NCBI GenBank assembly: GCA_016196035.1
Contig: JACPYM010000068.1
Location: 1 to 64,000, forward strand
Length of the DNA: 64,000 nt
From: Acidobacteriota bacterium
GTDB taxonomy: Bacteria; Acidobacteriota; Blastocatellia; RBC074
Direction: 5' to 3'
The notes under the pieces were generated by a model. It did not search any database. It saw nothing but the letters and a program-made list of their open reading frames with translations, and was not told the origin of the DNA. Position numbers and translations under genes: made by a program. Below are positions 63,335-64,000 of this stretch, in pieces; positions within the stretch are counted from its first letter, which is position 1; each line of letters begins with the position of its first letter.

Positions 63335-64000
63335 TTACGACATCACAGTGCGTTTCTGTTGCCAGCGCCCACGCGTAAAGTCTGGAAACTTCACCGGCGC
63401 GCTGCCCTGCGCTACCGACTGATCGCTCAAGGGGCCGGGCACGCTCCAGGCGGCGGCGTCATAAACATCAATGTCGGGCACGAGGCCTTGGCGCATGCAT
63501 TCGACGATGCGATAGAGCTGGATGTAATCCATGCCGCCGTGGCCGCCATTCTTGCGCGCCAGTTCGCCGACCGTCTTCCACAACGTGTGCTCGAATTCGG
63601 CTTTGTATTTGTCCGGATTGGTGAAACGCTCGCCGCCGGGTTGGCCTTCGATATAGATGCGTTCGGGGTAATCGCGGAAGATGCCTTTGGTGCCTTGAAT
63701 CAGGTTGATGCGGTCGTAAGGGCGCGGTGTGGTGATGTTGTGTTGCAGCATGATCGTGCGGCCCTGCACCGTGCGCACCAGGCTGGTGTTGACGTCACCG
63801 CAAACGTATTTCTCTTTCCACTTTGGGCTGTCTTTCGGCACGGTCTTCGCGCGGTATTCATCCAGGCCGAGCGCAGGCGAACTCATGGAAACCATGTAAT
63901 CCAAGCGGTCGCCGCGATTGATGCCGAAGTAATTCGACACCGGGCCGAAGCCGTGCGTCGGATACAAATTGCCATTGCGTTGGGTGTGCGGGGTGCGCCG
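63335..64000 (-). CDS. GH109-like Gfo/Idh/MocA family protein, C-terminal part
   Basis: The open frame continues beyond the window edge (the codons at 63968-64000 read RTPHTQRNGNL with no stop), so only the C-terminal 221 residues are visible. The NLYPTHGFGPVSNYF segment, then NRGDRLDYMVSMSSPALGL, matches GH109 alpha-N-acetylgalactosaminidase-type proteins, which use an NAD-dependent oxidoreductase-like fold. The N-terminal NAD-binding domain and any signal (many are Tat-exported) lie outside. A plain oxidoreductase of the same fold is the alternative. Confidence 0.75.
   Translation of the reverse strand, partial: RRTPHTQRNGNLYPTHGFGPVSNYFGINRGDRLDYMVSMSSPALGLDEYRAKTVPKDSPKWKEKYVCGDVNTSLVRTVQGRTIMLQHNITTPRPYDRINLIQGTKGIFRDYPERIYIEGQPGGERFTNPDKYKAEFEHTLWKTVGELARKNGGHGGMDYIQLYRIVECMRQGLVPDIDVYDAAAWSVPGPLSDQSVAQGSAPVKFPDFTRGRWQQKRTVMS

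Overview
The window looks like a chromosomal segment of an Acidobacteriota bacterium, probably a soil Blastocatellia or Bryobacteraceae relative. This is an inference from protein families: three giant secreted proteins end in the TIGR03437-type C-terminal domain typical of Solibacter and its relatives, there are two Oar-like TonB-dependent receptors with an N-terminal carboxypeptidase-regulatory domain, and GC content is high. Intergenic spaces carry many long perfect or near-perfect inverted repeats. I saw no rRNA, tRNA, CRISPR array or transposase gene.

Region 1 (about 0.3-12.2 kb) is an aromatic-acid catabolic locus. A minus-strand gene train starts at about 11.2 kb: DUF6282 protein, GalB-like 4-oxalomesaconate hydratase (PIG-L family), LigK/GalC-like aldolase, LigB-LigA fusion dioxygenase of gallate-dioxygenase type, TonB receptor, FAH-family hydrolase, gentisate-1,2-dioxygenase-like bicupin, and an AAHS-family aromatic-acid transporter. 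It is divergent from a GntR/FCD regulator. A perfect 18-bp-arm palindrome overlaps the -35 box of a good sigma70-type promoter for the operon. Together these would import gallate-like (and perhaps gentisate-like) acids, open the ring and yield pyruvate plus oxaloacetate or fumarate. No recognisable 4-oxalomesaconate tautomerase is present.

Region 2 (12.5-26.7 kb) is a second minus-strand operon that converges on the GntR gene. It is led by a TetR regulator with its own palindromic operator, followed by a TonB receptor, esterase, MmgE/PrpD protein, DUF1254/DUF1214 protein, sulfatase, beta-lactamase-fold hydrolase, PQQ dehydrogenase and a double EthD-like protein. Every enzyme carries a Sec or Tat signal, so this looks like a periplasmic degradation system for an unknown, possibly sulfated or esterified, substrate. 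It is the best candidate for an undescribed system here. An acyl-CoA dehydrogenase lies upstream.

Region 3 (29.4-32.3 kb) is a small stress cluster: a 36-aa membrane protein, a metallothionein-like protein, a BCAM0308-family protein, a phosphoribosyltransferase and a tandem universal stress protein. A second stress pair (AhpD-like protein and universal stress protein) lies at 52.0-52.9 kb.

Region 4 (32.6-51.5 kb) holds a secreted alpha/beta hydrolase and three consecutive giant exported proteins (about 2385, 1556 and 1701 aa) built from beta-propeller or FG-GAP, BACON, PPC, IPT, cohesin, dockerin and TIGR03437-like modules. Region 5 (53.4-64 kb) holds a divergent CoA-transferase / acyl-CoA ligase pair, an RRM RNA-binding protein, a small unknown protein with a possibly leaderless promoter, a GT-C-like membrane protein, an M14 metallopeptidase, an unknown protein and the end of a GH109-like protein cut by the window edge.

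Dispersed repeats include a MITE-like 180-bp element (two full copies, one cut by the window edge, one diverged), a 65-bp element at two convergent gene ends, and several one-off long hairpins. All functions are read from sequence motifs without database searches.
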